Source: Pontivivens sp032464575
Lineage (GTDB): Bacteria; Pseudomonadota; Alphaproteobacteria; Rhodobacterales; Rhodobacteraceae
Length of the DNA: 64,000 bases
Direction: 5' to 3'
Assembly: GCA_032464575.1 (NCBI GenBank)
Contig: JAWDKM010000002.1
Location: 558,001-622,000 of the forward strand
This document shows positions 1 to 7,929 of this stretch, one piece after another (position 1 is the first letter of the stretch; each line of letters starts with the position of its first letter). The position numbers and the translations under genes are program-made. The notes under the pieces are model-generated. The model ran no database searches and was not told the DNA's origin. It saw only the letters and a list, made by a program, of their open reading frames with translations.

Positions 1-313
1 CCAGGCGTAGGCCCGGCATCCGCGATAGTACGTCCAGCAACGCAGAAACCACGGCAACCGATCCATGCACGTGAAGTTCGACCACCGCTTCTCCTGTAAA
101 GCTGCCGCCCTCCCGGAAACACAGTACGAGGGCCTCGTCAATGACGGTACCGTTCTCCGGATTGGCAATGCTTCTCAAACCGGAACGCCGTGGCTCCGGC
201 AATGAACCGCATAGGACTTCCGCCGCCTCCCATGATGCGGGTCCGGAAATGCGCACAACGGCAACACCCGCCCGGCCCTGGGCGGACGCCAGCGCAAAGA
301 TCGTGTCAGCCAT
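1..313 (-). CDS. mnmE: tRNA modification GTPase MnmE (N-terminal part, runs off window)
   Basis: MnmE works with MnmG to install the carboxymethylaminomethyl group on U34 of tRNAs. Only the first ~104 codons are present; the gene leaves the window at base 1. The translated start reads MADTIFALASAQGRAGVAVV followed by RISGP, the typical N-terminal tetrahydrofolate-binding (TrmE_N) opening, and further in lies the GEAVVELHVHG segment seen in the family. The GTPase domain is outside the window. It lies just downstream of rho on the same strand, the order expected in Rhodobacterales, where mnmG, rsmG and parAB usually follow. Start chosen at the ATG on 313; no strong ribosome-binding site is visible. 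Confidence 0.93.
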   Translation of the reverse strand, partial: MADTIFALASAQGRAGVAVVRISGPASWEAAEVLCGSLPEPRRSGLRSIANPENGTVIDEALVLCFREGGSFTGEAVVELHVHGSVAVVSALLDVLSRMPGLRL

Positions 314-332
314 GATGACGCCTCGCTTCAAA

Positions 333-362
333 CGGAAAAGGGTCCGCCTGAACGGACCCTTC
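333..362 (-). terminator. Intrinsic terminator after rho
   Basis: Perfect 8-bp stem AGGGTCCG/CGGACCCT with a 6-nt loop (347-352). On the minus strand it is followed by TTTT. It sits between the rho stop and the mnmE start, so it probably ends most rho transcription. Confidence 0.75.
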
Positions 363-383
363 CACAACTTCAACCCGATCCGC

Positions 384-1655
384 TCAGGTATTCATCGAGT
401 CGAAGAATTCCGAGTTGTTCTTCGTCTGTTTGAGCTTGCCGAGCAGGAACTCGATCGCATCCGTCGTCCCCATTGGATTCAGGATCCGGCGCAGCACGAA
501 CATCTTCGTCAGATCCGCCTTCTCGACCAACAGATCCTCCTTCCGCGTGCCCGACTTCATGATGTCGATTGCCGGGAACACCCGCTTGTCCGCGATCTTC
601 CTATCGAGCACGATCTCCGAGTTACCGGTGCCCTTGAACTCTTCGAAGATCACCTCGTCCATACGGCTACCGGTGTCGATCAGCGCCGTCGCGATGATGG
701 TCAGCGAGCCGCCCTCCTCAATGTTCCGCGCAGCACCAAAGAACCGCTTCGGCCGCTGCAGCGCGTTCGCATCGACACCCCCGGTCAGAACCTTGCCCGA
801 AGACGGAACCACCGTGTTGAAGGCACGACCCAGACGCGTGATCGAATCGAGCAAAATCACCACGTCCCGCTTGTGCTCCACCAACCGCTTGGCCTTCTCG
901 ATCACCATCTCAGACACCGCCACGTGCCGCGTCGCCGGCTCATCGAAGGTCGACGATACCACCTCACCCTTCACCGACCGCTGCATGTCCGTCACTTCCT
1001 CCGGCCGCTCGTCGATGAGCAGCACGATGAGATAGCATTCCGGATGGTTCTTCTCGATCGAGTTCGCGATGTTCTGAAGGATCACGGTCTTACCCGTCCG
1101 CGGCGGTGCCACGATCAAGGACCGCTGTCCTTTTCCGATCGGTGACACTAGGTCGATGACCCGCGCCGACTTGTCCTTGATGGTCGGGTCGTCGATCTCC
1201 ATCGTCAGGCGCTCGTCCGGATAGAGCGGCGTCAGGTTGTCGAAATGCACCTTGTGCCGCGCCTTCTCCGGCTCCTCGAAGTTGATCTGCGAAACCTTCA
1301 CAAGACCGAAATACCGCTCCCCGTCCTTCGGAGCCCGGATGACCCCATCCACCGTGTCACCGGTGCGGAGCGAGAACTTTCGGATCTGAGATGGCGAGAC
1401 GTAGATGTCGTCTGGGCCAGGAAGGTAGTTAGCCTCGGGAGAGCGCAGGAATCCAAAGCCGTCCTGCAGCACCTCGAGCACCCCGTCGCCCGAGATCTCG
1501 ACGCCATCTTCCGCCATCTCCTTGAGGATCGAGAACATCATGTCGCCCTTACGCATGGTCGACGCGTTCTCGATTTCCAGCTCTTCGGCCATGTGCAGGA
1601 GATCAGCAGGGCTCTTCGCCTTCAGCTCGGCGAGCGAGAGTCGTTCAATATCCAT
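384..1655 (-). CDS. rho: Transcription termination factor Rho
   Basis: Hexameric RNA helicase that ends transcription at unstructured C-rich RNA. The protein is 423 aa, normal for the family. The N-terminal Rho_N helical domain is followed by the cold-shock-like RNA-binding fold (GFGFLRS about residues 66-72), then the RecA-like ATPase with Walker A APPRTGKT (about 183-190), Walker B VVILLDSITR and the Q-loop/R-loop region near VDANALQRPKRFFGAARN. The start is the ATG at 1655, giving MDIERLSLAELK as in relatives. The frame stays open to 1820, but that extension overlaps hemJ and has no family resemblance. A hairpin terminator follows the stop. Confidence 0.98.
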   Translation of the reverse strand: MDIERLSLAELKAKSPADLLHMAEELEIENASTMRKGDMMFSILKEMAEDGVEISGDGVLEVLQDGFGFLRSPEANYLPGPDDIYVSPSQIRKFSLRTGDTVDGVIRAPKDGERYFGLVKVSQINFEEPEKARHKVHFDNLTPLYPDERLTMEIDDPTIKDKSARVIDLVSPIGKGQRSLIVAPPRTGKTVILQNIANSIEKNHPECYLIVLLIDERPEEVTDMQRSVKGEVVSSTFDEPATRHVAVSEMVIEKAKRLVEHKRDVVILLDSITRLGRAFNTVVPSSGKVLTGGVDANALQRPKRFFGAARNIEEGGSLTIIATALIDTGSRMDEVIFEEFKGTGNSEIVLDRKIADKRVFPAIDIMKSGTRKEDLLVEKADLTKMFVLRRILNPMGTTDAIEFLLGKLKQTKNNSEFFDSMNT

Positions 1656-1782
1656 AAATTTTGTTCCGACTGGACGTTCCAAGCGCCAATGCGTCATCGA
1701 ACGGGGGAAAGAGGGGGAGCGGGCCAGAAACCCGATTACCGCAAATATGGCGTTGTGTCCGGCCCTGTCAACCGTGAGCGCG

Positions 1783-2229
1783 TCAGAAGGGCTTGACGAC
1801 CACCAGGACCGCAATCGCAATCAACAGGACTGTCGGCACCTCGTTCATCAACCGGTAGGTCCGACCGCTCCTCACGTTCTCGTCCGCCAGGAACTCCTTA
1901 CGTCGTTTTCCCAGCCAGACATGGAACCACGTCATCGCGAAGACCGCGACCAGCTTTCCCCAGAACCACGTGCCAACCACACTGGGCGTCGCCGCCAGCC
2001 ATAGACCCAATACCCAGCTTGCCATCATCGCTGGATTCATGATGAAGCGGTAAAGCTTCATCTCCATGACCTTGAACGTCTCGCTGACCTCGGATCCCGG
2101 CGTGCCGCGCTCGACATGATAGACGAAGAGCCGCGGCAGGTAGAGCAACCCGGCCATCCAGGACACGACCGCCACCACATGAGCGGCCTTTACCCATGGA
2201 TACGTCGCCAGTAACCAATTTTCGATCAT
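1783..2229 (-). CDS. hemJ: Protoporphyrinogen IX oxidase HemJ
   Basis: Membrane enzyme that oxidises protoporphyrinogen IX to protoporphyrin IX in haem synthesis; HemJ replaces HemG/HemY in many alphaproteobacteria. The 148-aa product has about four hydrophobic helices and the family signature KAAHVVAVVSWMAGLLYLPR near the N-terminus, including the conserved histidine, plus a C-terminal RLMNEVPT stretch before the last helix. Start chosen at the ATG on 2229 because GGAGA lies 6 nt upstream; an in-frame ATG at 2235 is too close to that site. It is transcribed toward rho. The hemE and hemH genes that often sit nearby are absent here. Confidence 0.92.
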   Translation of the reverse strand: MIENWLLATYPWVKAAHVVAVVSWMAGLLYLPRLFVYHVERGTPGSEVSETFKVMEMKLYRFIMNPAMMASWVLGLWLAATPSVVGTWFWGKLVAVFAMTWFHVWLGKRRKEFLADENVRSGRTYRLMNEVPTVLLIAIAVLVVVKPF

Positions 2230-2740
2230 TCCCATTCTCCGAACCCATCGCCAAGCTATGCTGTACTGGTTCGTCTTGGCCAGATTCTTTGACGCCCGGA
2301 TCGGACCCCTTTCATTCAAAAAAAAGAAGAAGATGTTGTGGTAGTGGATGGGGTGTGGGCAAAGCGGGGATTACCGTACCTCGCCACTTAATCCACAGAG
2401 TTATCCAAGGTGACCTCGAAACCGCTGTGTCAGATATCTAAAATTAGAACGAATCTGTAAACATTCTAAACCCTTGCACCACTGCAAGTTTTTTCTGCGC
2501 GAATTCCATTCTTCGTTCTTGCGGATTTCGAACCGCCGCATTTACGCCGTCAACGAGTCGTGCCAGGCGTTTTTTCCACATCCGGTGCGCCAAGGCGTTC
2601 GCAAAGGACAAACACGTGTCGAGCTTGCCTCGTATCGAGGACAAGAGGATCCGCGCTTCGCTCTCCACAAGATCGCATCGTGGCGCTACACAGGGCTGTC
2701 CACCGAACCATCCCCAGGATTGTTGATCTTGACAGGTGCT
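2230..2740. other. Candidate chromosomal replication origin (oriC) in the hemJ/ppsR gap
   Basis: A 511-bp gap without a recognisable gene between divergent hemJ and the PEP-synthase regulator. Visible features: an AT-rich core at 2431-2470 (10 G/C in 40 bases), DnaA-box-like TAATCCACA (2389-2397, 8 of 9 to TTATCCACA), TTATCCAAG (2401-2409, 7 of 9), TTTTCCACA (2572-2580, 8 of 9) and CTCTCCACA (2661-2669, 7 of 9), and CcrM-type GANTC sites at 2283-2287, 2451-2455 and 2555-2559. In Caulobacter the origin lies just upstream of the same ppsR-maf-aroE-coaE-dnaQ series. No perfect DnaA box is present, so this is a strong candidate rather than proof. The gap must also hold the promoters of both flanking genes. 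Confidence 0.6.
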
Positions 2741-3550
2741 GTGCCGCTCAATCTTCACCTGATCTCGGATTCGACCGGGACGACACTCGCAGCTGCCGCA
2801 CGCGCCGTCGTCATTCGATTCGATCCGGCATCCATCGTGCAGCACCCCCATGTCTTCGTCCGTACTCCAGCACAGCTCGATGCGATCCTTGCCACCGTCA
2901 CACCACCGTCGCTCATTCTGCACACGGTGGTCGACGGAGCGCTTCACGCTCATCTGAACCGCCGGATCGTGGAACTTGACCTCGACGTGCAGCCCCTCCT
3001 CGATCCCCTCGTGAACCGCATCGCCAGTTTCGTCGGTGAGGCACCCCGTGCGCGGCCAGGCCAGCAATACCAGAAGGGTCTCGACGACCAGAACCGGATC
3101 GCGGCCATCGACTATGCTATTACCCAGGATGACGGTCAGAGCCCGGAGCGTCTCCTCGCCGCTGATGTGATCCTCGTTGGCGTCAGCCGAACCTCAAAGA
3201 CGCCGACCAGCATCTATCTCGCCTACCAGGGCATTCGCGCCGCCAACGTTCCGCTGACCGGTAACCCGCGCGCACTGGAACCGCTTCTACAGGCGCTCGC
3301 TGCTGGGATCCCGGCCATCGGTCTCGTGGTGACGCCCAATCGCCTCGCCCAGGTCCGCGCGCATCGGCTCGAGGTTTTCGACCGTGGCGACGCCCCGGGC
3401 TACGCCGACCTCGACAGTGTTCGGGGCGAGGTCGCCGAGGCCCGCCTCTTCTTCGAACGCCACGATATCCCCGTCGTCGATGTCACCCGCCGCTCGATTG
3501 AGGAGATCGCGGCCGCCATCCTCGCCCATCTCAGGAAGCGCATTACGTGA
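2741..3550 (+). CDS. ppsR: Pyruvate, water dikinase (PEP synthase) regulatory kinase/phosphotransferase (DUF299 family)
   Basis: Bifunctional serine/threonine kinase and Pi-dependent phosphatase that switches PEP synthase or pyruvate, phosphate dikinase off and on. The protein opens with LHLISDSTGTT, the family hallmark, and carries the P-loop GVSRTSKT at about residues 147-154, then the IPAIGLVVTPNRL segment. Product about 269 aa, close to the family's usual length. Start is uncertain: GTG 2741 places the motif correctly, with an AGG only 4 nt upstream. TTG 2729 has AGGA 9 nt upstream and would add four residues. First gene of the overlapping ppsR-maf-aroE-coaE-dnaQ operon, directly beside the candidate origin. 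Confidence 0.9.
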   Translation: MPLNLHLISDSTGTTLAAAARAVVIRFDPASIVQHPHVFVRTPAQLDAILATVTPPSLILHTVVDGALHAHLNRRIVELDLDVQPLLDPLVNRIASFVGEAPRARPGQQYQKGLDDQNRIAAIDYAITQDDGQSPERLLAADVILVGVSRTSKTPTSIYLAYQGIRAANVPLTGNPRALEPLLQALAAGIPAIGLVVTPNRLAQVRAHRLEVFDRGDAPGYADLDSVRGEVAEARLFFERHDIPVVDVTRRSIEEIAAAILAHLRKRIT

Positions 3551-4143
3551 CCGAAGTCGTCCTCGCCTCCGCCTCCACCGCCCGATCGGCCATCTTGAGT
3601 GCAGCCGGAATCGCTCACCGTGTTGACGTCTCCCGCGTTGACGAAGACAGCATCAAACAGGCGATGTTGGCCGAAGGTGCGCCGCCGCGCGATATCGCGG
3701 ACAAGCTTGCCGAGCTCAAGGGCCTTCGGGTCTCTGCGCGGAACAGCGATTCTCTGGTTCTGGCTGCCGATCAGGTCCTCGTCTGCAACGGCACCCTGTT
3801 TGACAAGGCATCGAACATGAACGTGCTGCGCGACCAGCTCACGAGGCTCCGGGGCCGCCCACACGAATTGCTGTCGGCTGCGGTCATCTGCGAGGGCGGC
3901 AAACCGGTCTGGCGTCATGTGGGACGAGCCCAGCTCGTCATGCGCTCCTTTTCCGACACGTTTCTCGCACAATACCTTGAGGACGAAGGTGACGTATTGC
4001 TCCGCTGCGTCGGCGGCTACAGGCTCGAAGGGCGCGGCGCGCAGCTCTTCTCCAGAGTCCAGGGTGACTATTTCAGTGTCCTTGGCCTGCCGCTGCTCGA
4101 AGTCCTGGGTTTTCTGCGTGCGCGCGAGGTCTGCATCGAATGA
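3547..4143 (+). CDS. maf: Maf family nucleoside triphosphate pyrophosphatase
   Basis: Hydrolyses non-canonical or modified NTPs to monophosphates (house-cleaning; also linked to septum control in some bacteria). 198 aa. The N-terminal LASASTARSAILSAAGI matches the Maf substrate loop (normally S-x-S-x-R-R; here the second arginine position is serine). The catalytic aspartate lies in LVLAADQVL, and the C-terminal half contains the VRCVGGY-like LLRCVGGYRLEG segment. Starts with GTG at 3547, overlapping the ppsR stop by 4 bases (GTGA), so translation is probably coupled. Subfamily specificity (YhdE or YceF type) cannot be told from sequence reading alone. Confidence 0.92.
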   Translation: MTEVVLASASTARSAILSAAGIAHRVDVSRVDEDSIKQAMLAEGAPPRDIADKLAELKGLRVSARNSDSLVLAADQVLVCNGTLFDKASNMNVLRDQLTRLRGRPHELLSAAVICEGGKPVWRHVGRAQLVMRSFSDTFLAQYLEDEGDVLLRCVGGYRLEGRGAQLFSRVQGDYFSVLGLPLLEVLGFLRAREVCIE

Positions 4144-4976
4144 CGGATTCGTCTCCACCTCTGGCCGGTGTCGTCGGCTGGCCCGTCGGTCACTCCCTTT
4201 CGCCCAGGCTTCACGGCCACTGGTTGCAGCGCTATGGGATCCCGGGTTACTACGTGCCGCTGGCCGTCGCGCCGAACGACTTCGACTATGCGATCCGAAC
4301 GCTGCCTAAACTTGGTTTTCGCGGCGTGAACATTACGATCCCCTACAAGCAGCGCGTCTTGCAGATCGCGGACAACATAAGCGATCGCGCGGCCCTGAGC
4401 GGATCAGCTAACACCCTGATATTTCGGGATAATGGTGGAATCTACGCCGACAATACCGATGGATACGGTTTCATTGAGAACCTGCGTCAGCACGCCCCCG
4501 ACTGGTCCGCGAAGTCCGGCCCCTGCCTTGTCCTAGGTGCCGGGGGTGCTGCCCGCGCCATCATTTCCGCCCTGGTGAGCGACGGTGCGCCCGAAGTCCG
4601 GATTGCGAACCGCACCCGACAGCGCGCTGTAGCCCTTAAGGAGGCTTACGGTGCCCGTATTACCGTCGTGGACTGGAACCGCGGCGCCGACGCCATGGAG
4701 GGTGCGATGACCATCGTCAACACGACCTCCCTCGGGATGACCGGCCAACCTGAGCTCAACATCAGCTTCACCCGCGCCCACGGCGCTGCCCTTGCCACCG
4801 ACATCGTCTATGCGCCGCTGCGCACCCCCTTCTTACAGGAGGCCGCTGCGATCGGTCTGCGCACCGTCGACGGTCTCGGCATGCTGCTCCATCAAGCCGC
4901 TCCCGGCTTCCGCCAGTGGTTCGACTACACGCCGGAAGTCGACGAAGAACTCCGCCGCGCGGTGCTCGCCGAATGA
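4140..4976 (+). CDS. aroE: Shikimate dehydrogenase (NADP+)
   Basis: Reduces 3-dehydroshikimate to shikimate in aromatic amino acid synthesis. 278 aa, typical. The substrate-binding N-terminal part has GWPVGHSLSPRLHGHWL and NITIPYKQ with the catalytic lysine; the Rossmann part has VLGAGGAARA and the NRTRQR stretch that favours NADP. The C-terminal DGLGMLLHQA segment is also typical. Starts at ATG 4140, overlapping the maf stop by 4 bases (ATGA) and overlapped in turn by coaE, so it is an internal operon gene. Confidence 0.97.
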   Translation: MTDSSPPLAGVVGWPVGHSLSPRLHGHWLQRYGIPGYYVPLAVAPNDFDYAIRTLPKLGFRGVNITIPYKQRVLQIADNISDRAALSGSANTLIFRDNGGIYADNTDGYGFIENLRQHAPDWSAKSGPCLVLGAGGAARAIISALVSDGAPEVRIANRTRQRAVALKEAYGARITVVDWNRGADAMEGAMTIVNTTSLGMTGQPELNISFTRAHGAALATDIVYAPLRTPFLQEAAAIGLRTVDGLGMLLHQAAPGFRQWFDYTPEVDEELRRAVLAE

Positions 4977-5569
4977 CGGCGCATGTCATCGGTCTGACCG
5001 GCTCCATCGGCATGGGCAAGTCGACCACAGCGCAGATGTTCGCTGATGCTGGCGTCCCCGTCTGGGATGCCGACGCTGCCGTCCACGAACTCTATGCGCC
5101 TGGCGGTGCGGCGGTCGCTCCTCTCACCGACCTCATCCCCGAAGCGATCGAAAACGGAGCTGTCAACCGCGACCATCTCCGCACTGCGATCCTCGCAGAC
5201 GAAACCCTCCTGCCGAAGATCGAGGCCATCGTACACCCCTTTGTCGCTGCCCACCGCAAGGCGTTCCTCGATCGCCATCCGACCGGCGAAGTCCTGCTCG
5301 ACATCCCCCTCCTCTTTGAAACCGGCCAGCGGTACGGCGTCGACACCCTCATCGTCGTGTCCGCCCCGGCGGAGGTCCAGCGACAGCGCGTCCTCAACCG
5401 CCCCGGCATGATGGAGGAGAGCTTCGCCGCGATCCTCGCCCGCCAGGTGCCGGACGCCGAAAAACGCGCCGCCGCGGACTTCGTCATCGACACCTCGCGC
5501 GGACTGGACAACGCTCGCGAACAGGTCCACGCCGTTCTGGCGAGCATAAGGGAGCGTCGCGATGCGTGA
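4973..5569 (+). CDS. coaE: Dephospho-CoA kinase
   Basis: Phosphorylates the 3'-hydroxyl of dephospho-CoA, the last step of CoA synthesis. 198 aa. P-loop GLTGSIGMGKST at residues 7-18, WDADAAVHELY with the catalytic aspartate, and the LLDIPLLFETG motif of the CoA-binding domain. Start is the ATG at 4973, which overlaps the aroE stop by 4 bases. The frame is open upstream within aroE, but the P-loop must lie near the N-terminus. dnaQ begins 8 bases before this gene ends. Confidence 0.97.
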   Translation: MTAHVIGLTGSIGMGKSTTAQMFADAGVPVWDADAAVHELYAPGGAAVAPLTDLIPEAIENGAVNRDHLRTAILADETLLPKIEAIVHPFVAAHRKAFLDRHPTGEVLLDIPLLFETGQRYGVDTLIVVSAPAEVQRQRVLNRPGMMEESFAAILARQVPDAEKRAAADFVIDTSRGLDNAREQVHAVLASIRERRDA

Positions 5570-6254
5570 GATCGTCCTCGACACCGAAACCACCGGCCTC
5601 GACCCGCTCGAAGGGCACCGGATCGTTGAGATCGGCGGGGTCGAACTCCACGGTCACATGCCGACCGGCCGCACCTACCACCAGTACATTAACCCCGAAC
5701 GCGACATGCCGACCGAGGCGTTCCAGGTGCACGGCCTCGGCAACGATTTCCTCGCGGACAAGCCGGTCTTCAAGCAGATCGGGCAGGAGTTCCTCGATTT
5801 CGTGGGCGATGCGAAGCTTGTCATCCACAATGCCGCCTTCGATATGAAGTTCCTGAATGCGGAGCTGAAATGGATGGGCCTGCCGACCCTGCCGAATGCA
5901 CAGGCGGTCGATACGCTCGCAATTGCCCGCTCGAAGTTTCCGGGGGCGCAGAACTCTCTGGACGCGCTCTGCCGCCGCTTCGGCATCGATAACTCGGCGC
6001 GGACGAAGCATGGCGCCCTGCTCGACTCCGAGATCCTGGCCGAGGTCTACCTGGAGCTTGTCGGCGGCCGGCAGCCCGACTTCAGCCTTTCGGTCGTGTC
6101 CAACAAGGGCCCGAAGGTGGAGGCCGGGGACTGGACGCCGCCGCCCCGCCCGCGCCCGTTGCGCGACCGGATGACGTCGGATGAACAGGCGGCCTTCGAG
6201 GGCTTCGTCTCAAAGCTCGGCAACGATGCTCTCTGGAAGCGTTTCTCGTCCTGA
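5562..6254 (+). CDS. dnaQ: DNA polymerase III epsilon subunit (3'-5' proofreading exonuclease)
   Basis: Proofreading subunit of the replicative polymerase. 230 aa. DEDDh exonuclease motifs are complete: D7 and E9 in VLDTETTGLD, D94 in HNAAFD, and H150/D155 in HGALLDSE. The C-terminal ~40 residues (PPPRPRPLRDRMTSDEQAAF region) correspond to the tail that binds the alpha subunit. Start ATG 5562 lies inside the end of coaE. Last gene of the operon beginning at ppsR; downstream come 45 non-coding bases and a DUF1801 gene. Confidence 0.96.
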   Translation: MREIVLDTETTGLDPLEGHRIVEIGGVELHGHMPTGRTYHQYINPERDMPTEAFQVHGLGNDFLADKPVFKQIGQEFLDFVGDAKLVIHNAAFDMKFLNAELKWMGLPTLPNAQAVDTLAIARSKFPGAQNSLDALCRRFGIDNSARTKHGALLDSEILAEVYLELVGGRQPDFSLSVVSNKGPKVEAGDWTPPPRPRPLRDRMTSDEQAAFEGFVSKLGNDALWKRFSS

Positions 6255-6299
6255 CTTTCAGCGGTGCCGGAAGGCGCCGTTTCGCGCTAGCATCGCGCC

Positions 6300-6707
6300 A
6301 TGCACGAGATGGCGCTCAAGGCTGAAACTCCCTTCGACAAACCGGCCGTCGAAGCAGCCTTTGCGTCGTTCCCCAAACCCGAACGCGAAGCCCTCTTAAC
6401 CCTCAGACAGCTCATCCTCGACACGGCCAAAACGATCGGCCCCGTCGAGGAAAGCCTGAAATGGGGCCAACCCGCCCATCGCACGCCGAAGGGCTCGACC
6501 CTGCGGCTTGGCCTGCCCAAGAGTGGCGGATACGCGATCTACGCCCATTGCCAGACCACGATCATCTCGGATTTCCGCAGTTTGTTTCCCGGTGACTTCC
6601 GGTACGAGGGCAACCGCGGCGTCCTGTTCGCCACAGGCGACACGCCCGATCGGGAAAAGCTCTGCCTCCTGATCCGAAGCGCCCTCACCTATCACCAACG
6701 CCCATGA
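6300..6707 (+). CDS. DUF1801 domain protein (YdhG-like)
   Basis: Small cytoplasmic protein of 135 aa with the DUF1801 pattern: LRQLILDTAKTIGPVEESLKWGQPA, then a beta-rich part (LRLGLPKSGGYAIYAHC) and a closing LCLLIRSALTYHQ. The family is widespread and its biochemical role is not established; the fold resembles iron-chaperone-like YdhG/frataxin-type proteins. Two ATGs (6300 and 6309) are possible and no clear ribosome-binding site decides between them. It converges with secB; the hairpin that ends secB lies at its stop. Confidence 0.8.
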   Translation: MHEMALKAETPFDKPAVEAAFASFPKPEREALLTLRQLILDTAKTIGPVEESLKWGQPAHRTPKGSTLRLGLPKSGGYAIYAHCQTTIISDFRSLFPGDFRYEGNRGVLFATGDTPDREKLCLLIRSALTYHQRP

Positions 6708-6730
6708 AAAAGGGGCCCGAAGGCCCCTCG
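6706..6730 (-). terminator. Intrinsic terminator after secB
   Basis: Stem AGGGGCC (6711-6717)/GGCCCCT (6722-6728), loop CGAA. On the minus strand it is followed by five T. It overlaps the last codons of the convergent DUF1801 gene by two bases. Confidence 0.8.
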
Positions 6731-6731
6731 A

Positions 6732-7256
6732 TCATGCCGTCCCGGTCGGGGAGCCGGCGCTGGCCGCCTGGGCCTGCTGCCGCCGCAACAGCTCGTTGCG
6801 ATAGAGTGCCAGGAAGTCGATCGGATCGATGTTGACGGGCGGGAAGCCGCCGTCCCGCGTCATGTCGCTGACGATCCGCCGCGCGAAGGGGAAGATCATC
6901 GTCGGGCACTGGATCAGCAGGAACGGATGGATCTGGTTCTCCGGAACGTTCGACACCTCGAAGATCCCGGCATAGTCGAGTTCCATCAGGAAGACCTTCT
7001 GCTCGCCCGCATCCGCGTTGACCTTCAGGGTCATCACGACCTCATAGACGCTGTCCGCCCCCTCGACCTTCTTCGCATCAAGGTTCACGCCCACGCGGAC
7101 CTGCGGTGCGGTCTGGGGCACGATGCCCTTCTGCGCAGCCAGATTCTCGAAGGAGACGTCCTTCACATACTGGTTGCGGATACGGATCTGGGGTTGCGGC
7201 TGCTGTGCCTGCGCCGCCGCCGCGTCGGTCTCTTGGGTCTGGTTCTCGTCGGCCAT
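6732..7256 (-). CDS. secB: Protein-export chaperone SecB
   Basis: Tetrameric cytosolic chaperone that keeps preproteins unfolded and delivers them to SecA. 174 aa; an acidic, Q/A-rich N-terminal extension is followed by the core IRNQYVKDVSFE, the ELDYAGIFEVSNVP strand, the LLIQCPTMIFPFARRIVSD helix region and GGFPPVNIDPIDFLALY. All are typical of alphaproteobacterial SecB. The C-terminal tail is rich in Q, A, S and G. Downstream of fxsA on the same strand with a ~70-base gap; a terminator follows its stop. Confidence 0.97.
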   Translation of the reverse strand: MADENQTQETDAAAAQAQQPQPQIRIRNQYVKDVSFENLAAQKGIVPQTAPQVRVGVNLDAKKVEGADSVYEVVMTLKVNADAGEQKVFLMELDYAGIFEVSNVPENQIHPFLLIQCPTMIFPFARRIVSDMTRDGGFPPVNIDPIDFLALYRNELLRRQQAQAASAGSPTGTA

Positions 7257-7325
7257 GCCGTCCTCGTGCCTTGTCGTGTCTGACAGATAGCACGGACCTA
7301 ACAGAGCGCTTGGCGCATCACAACG

Positions 7326-7802
7326 TCAGTCCCTGCGGGTCCAGCCGGAGTCTCCGGGGATGTCCTGCCCCTGCGGCGGCTCGACGTCATATTCCGCGTC
7401 GATCACGTCGCCCGGGCCACCTCTCCCCGCCTCGCGCGGCTGGCTCATGGTGCGCACGACGACGCGACGCGAGAGTTCTGTAATCACCATGCTGCGTATC
7501 GCGGGGATCAGCAGGAGGAAGCCGATTGCGTCGGTGAAGAAGCCCGGCGTCAGCAGCACCACGCCCGCGATCAGGATCAGCGCGCCATGGGCAAGCGGTC
7601 CGCGCGGGTCGCCGCCCTCGCGCACGATGTGCTGCACGCGCCGCAGCGCGTCGCCGCCTTGTAGCCGTAGCAGCCACGTTCCCGCGATGGCGGTCAGGAT
7701 CACTGTCGCCAGCGTCGGCCACAGCCCGATCAGGTCGCCGACCTGGATGAACAGCGCGATTTCGATCAGCGGCACCAGCAACAATGCCAGAAAAATCCAC
7801 AT
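7326..7802 (-). CDS. fxsA: FxsA family membrane protein
   Basis: Inner-membrane protein; in E. coli overexpressed FxsA blocks F-exclusion of phage T7, and its native role is unknown. 158 aa. Starts MWIFLALLLVPLIEIALFI, then a second hydrophobic pair (TLATVILTAIAGTWLLRLQG, LILIAGVVLLTPGFFTDAIG). The GGDxxRR-like loop between helices and the LTPGFFTD motif identify the family. The C-terminal tail is charged and soluble. Start at ATG 7802: upstream open sequence overlaps the divergent Tim44-like gene's leader and has no membrane character. Next to secB, as in Caulobacter relatives. Confidence 0.92.
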   Translation of the reverse strand: MWIFLALLLVPLIEIALFIQVGDLIGLWPTLATVILTAIAGTWLLRLQGGDALRRVQHIVREGGDPRGPLAHGALILIAGVVLLTPGFFTDAIGFLLLIPAIRSMVITELSRRVVVRTMSQPREAGRGGPGDVIDAEYDVEPPQGQDIPGDSGWTRRD

Positions 7803-7929
7803 GGCGTTCCTTTCTCCATCCATGCGGTCGCATGGACTCGTTCCCTTCGCCCTCCTAGATATGCAAGAACGAGGACGAACCAAACCGCCATGGCGGTTCC
7901 GATGCCGATCGGGGAAAGACATCGAACCT

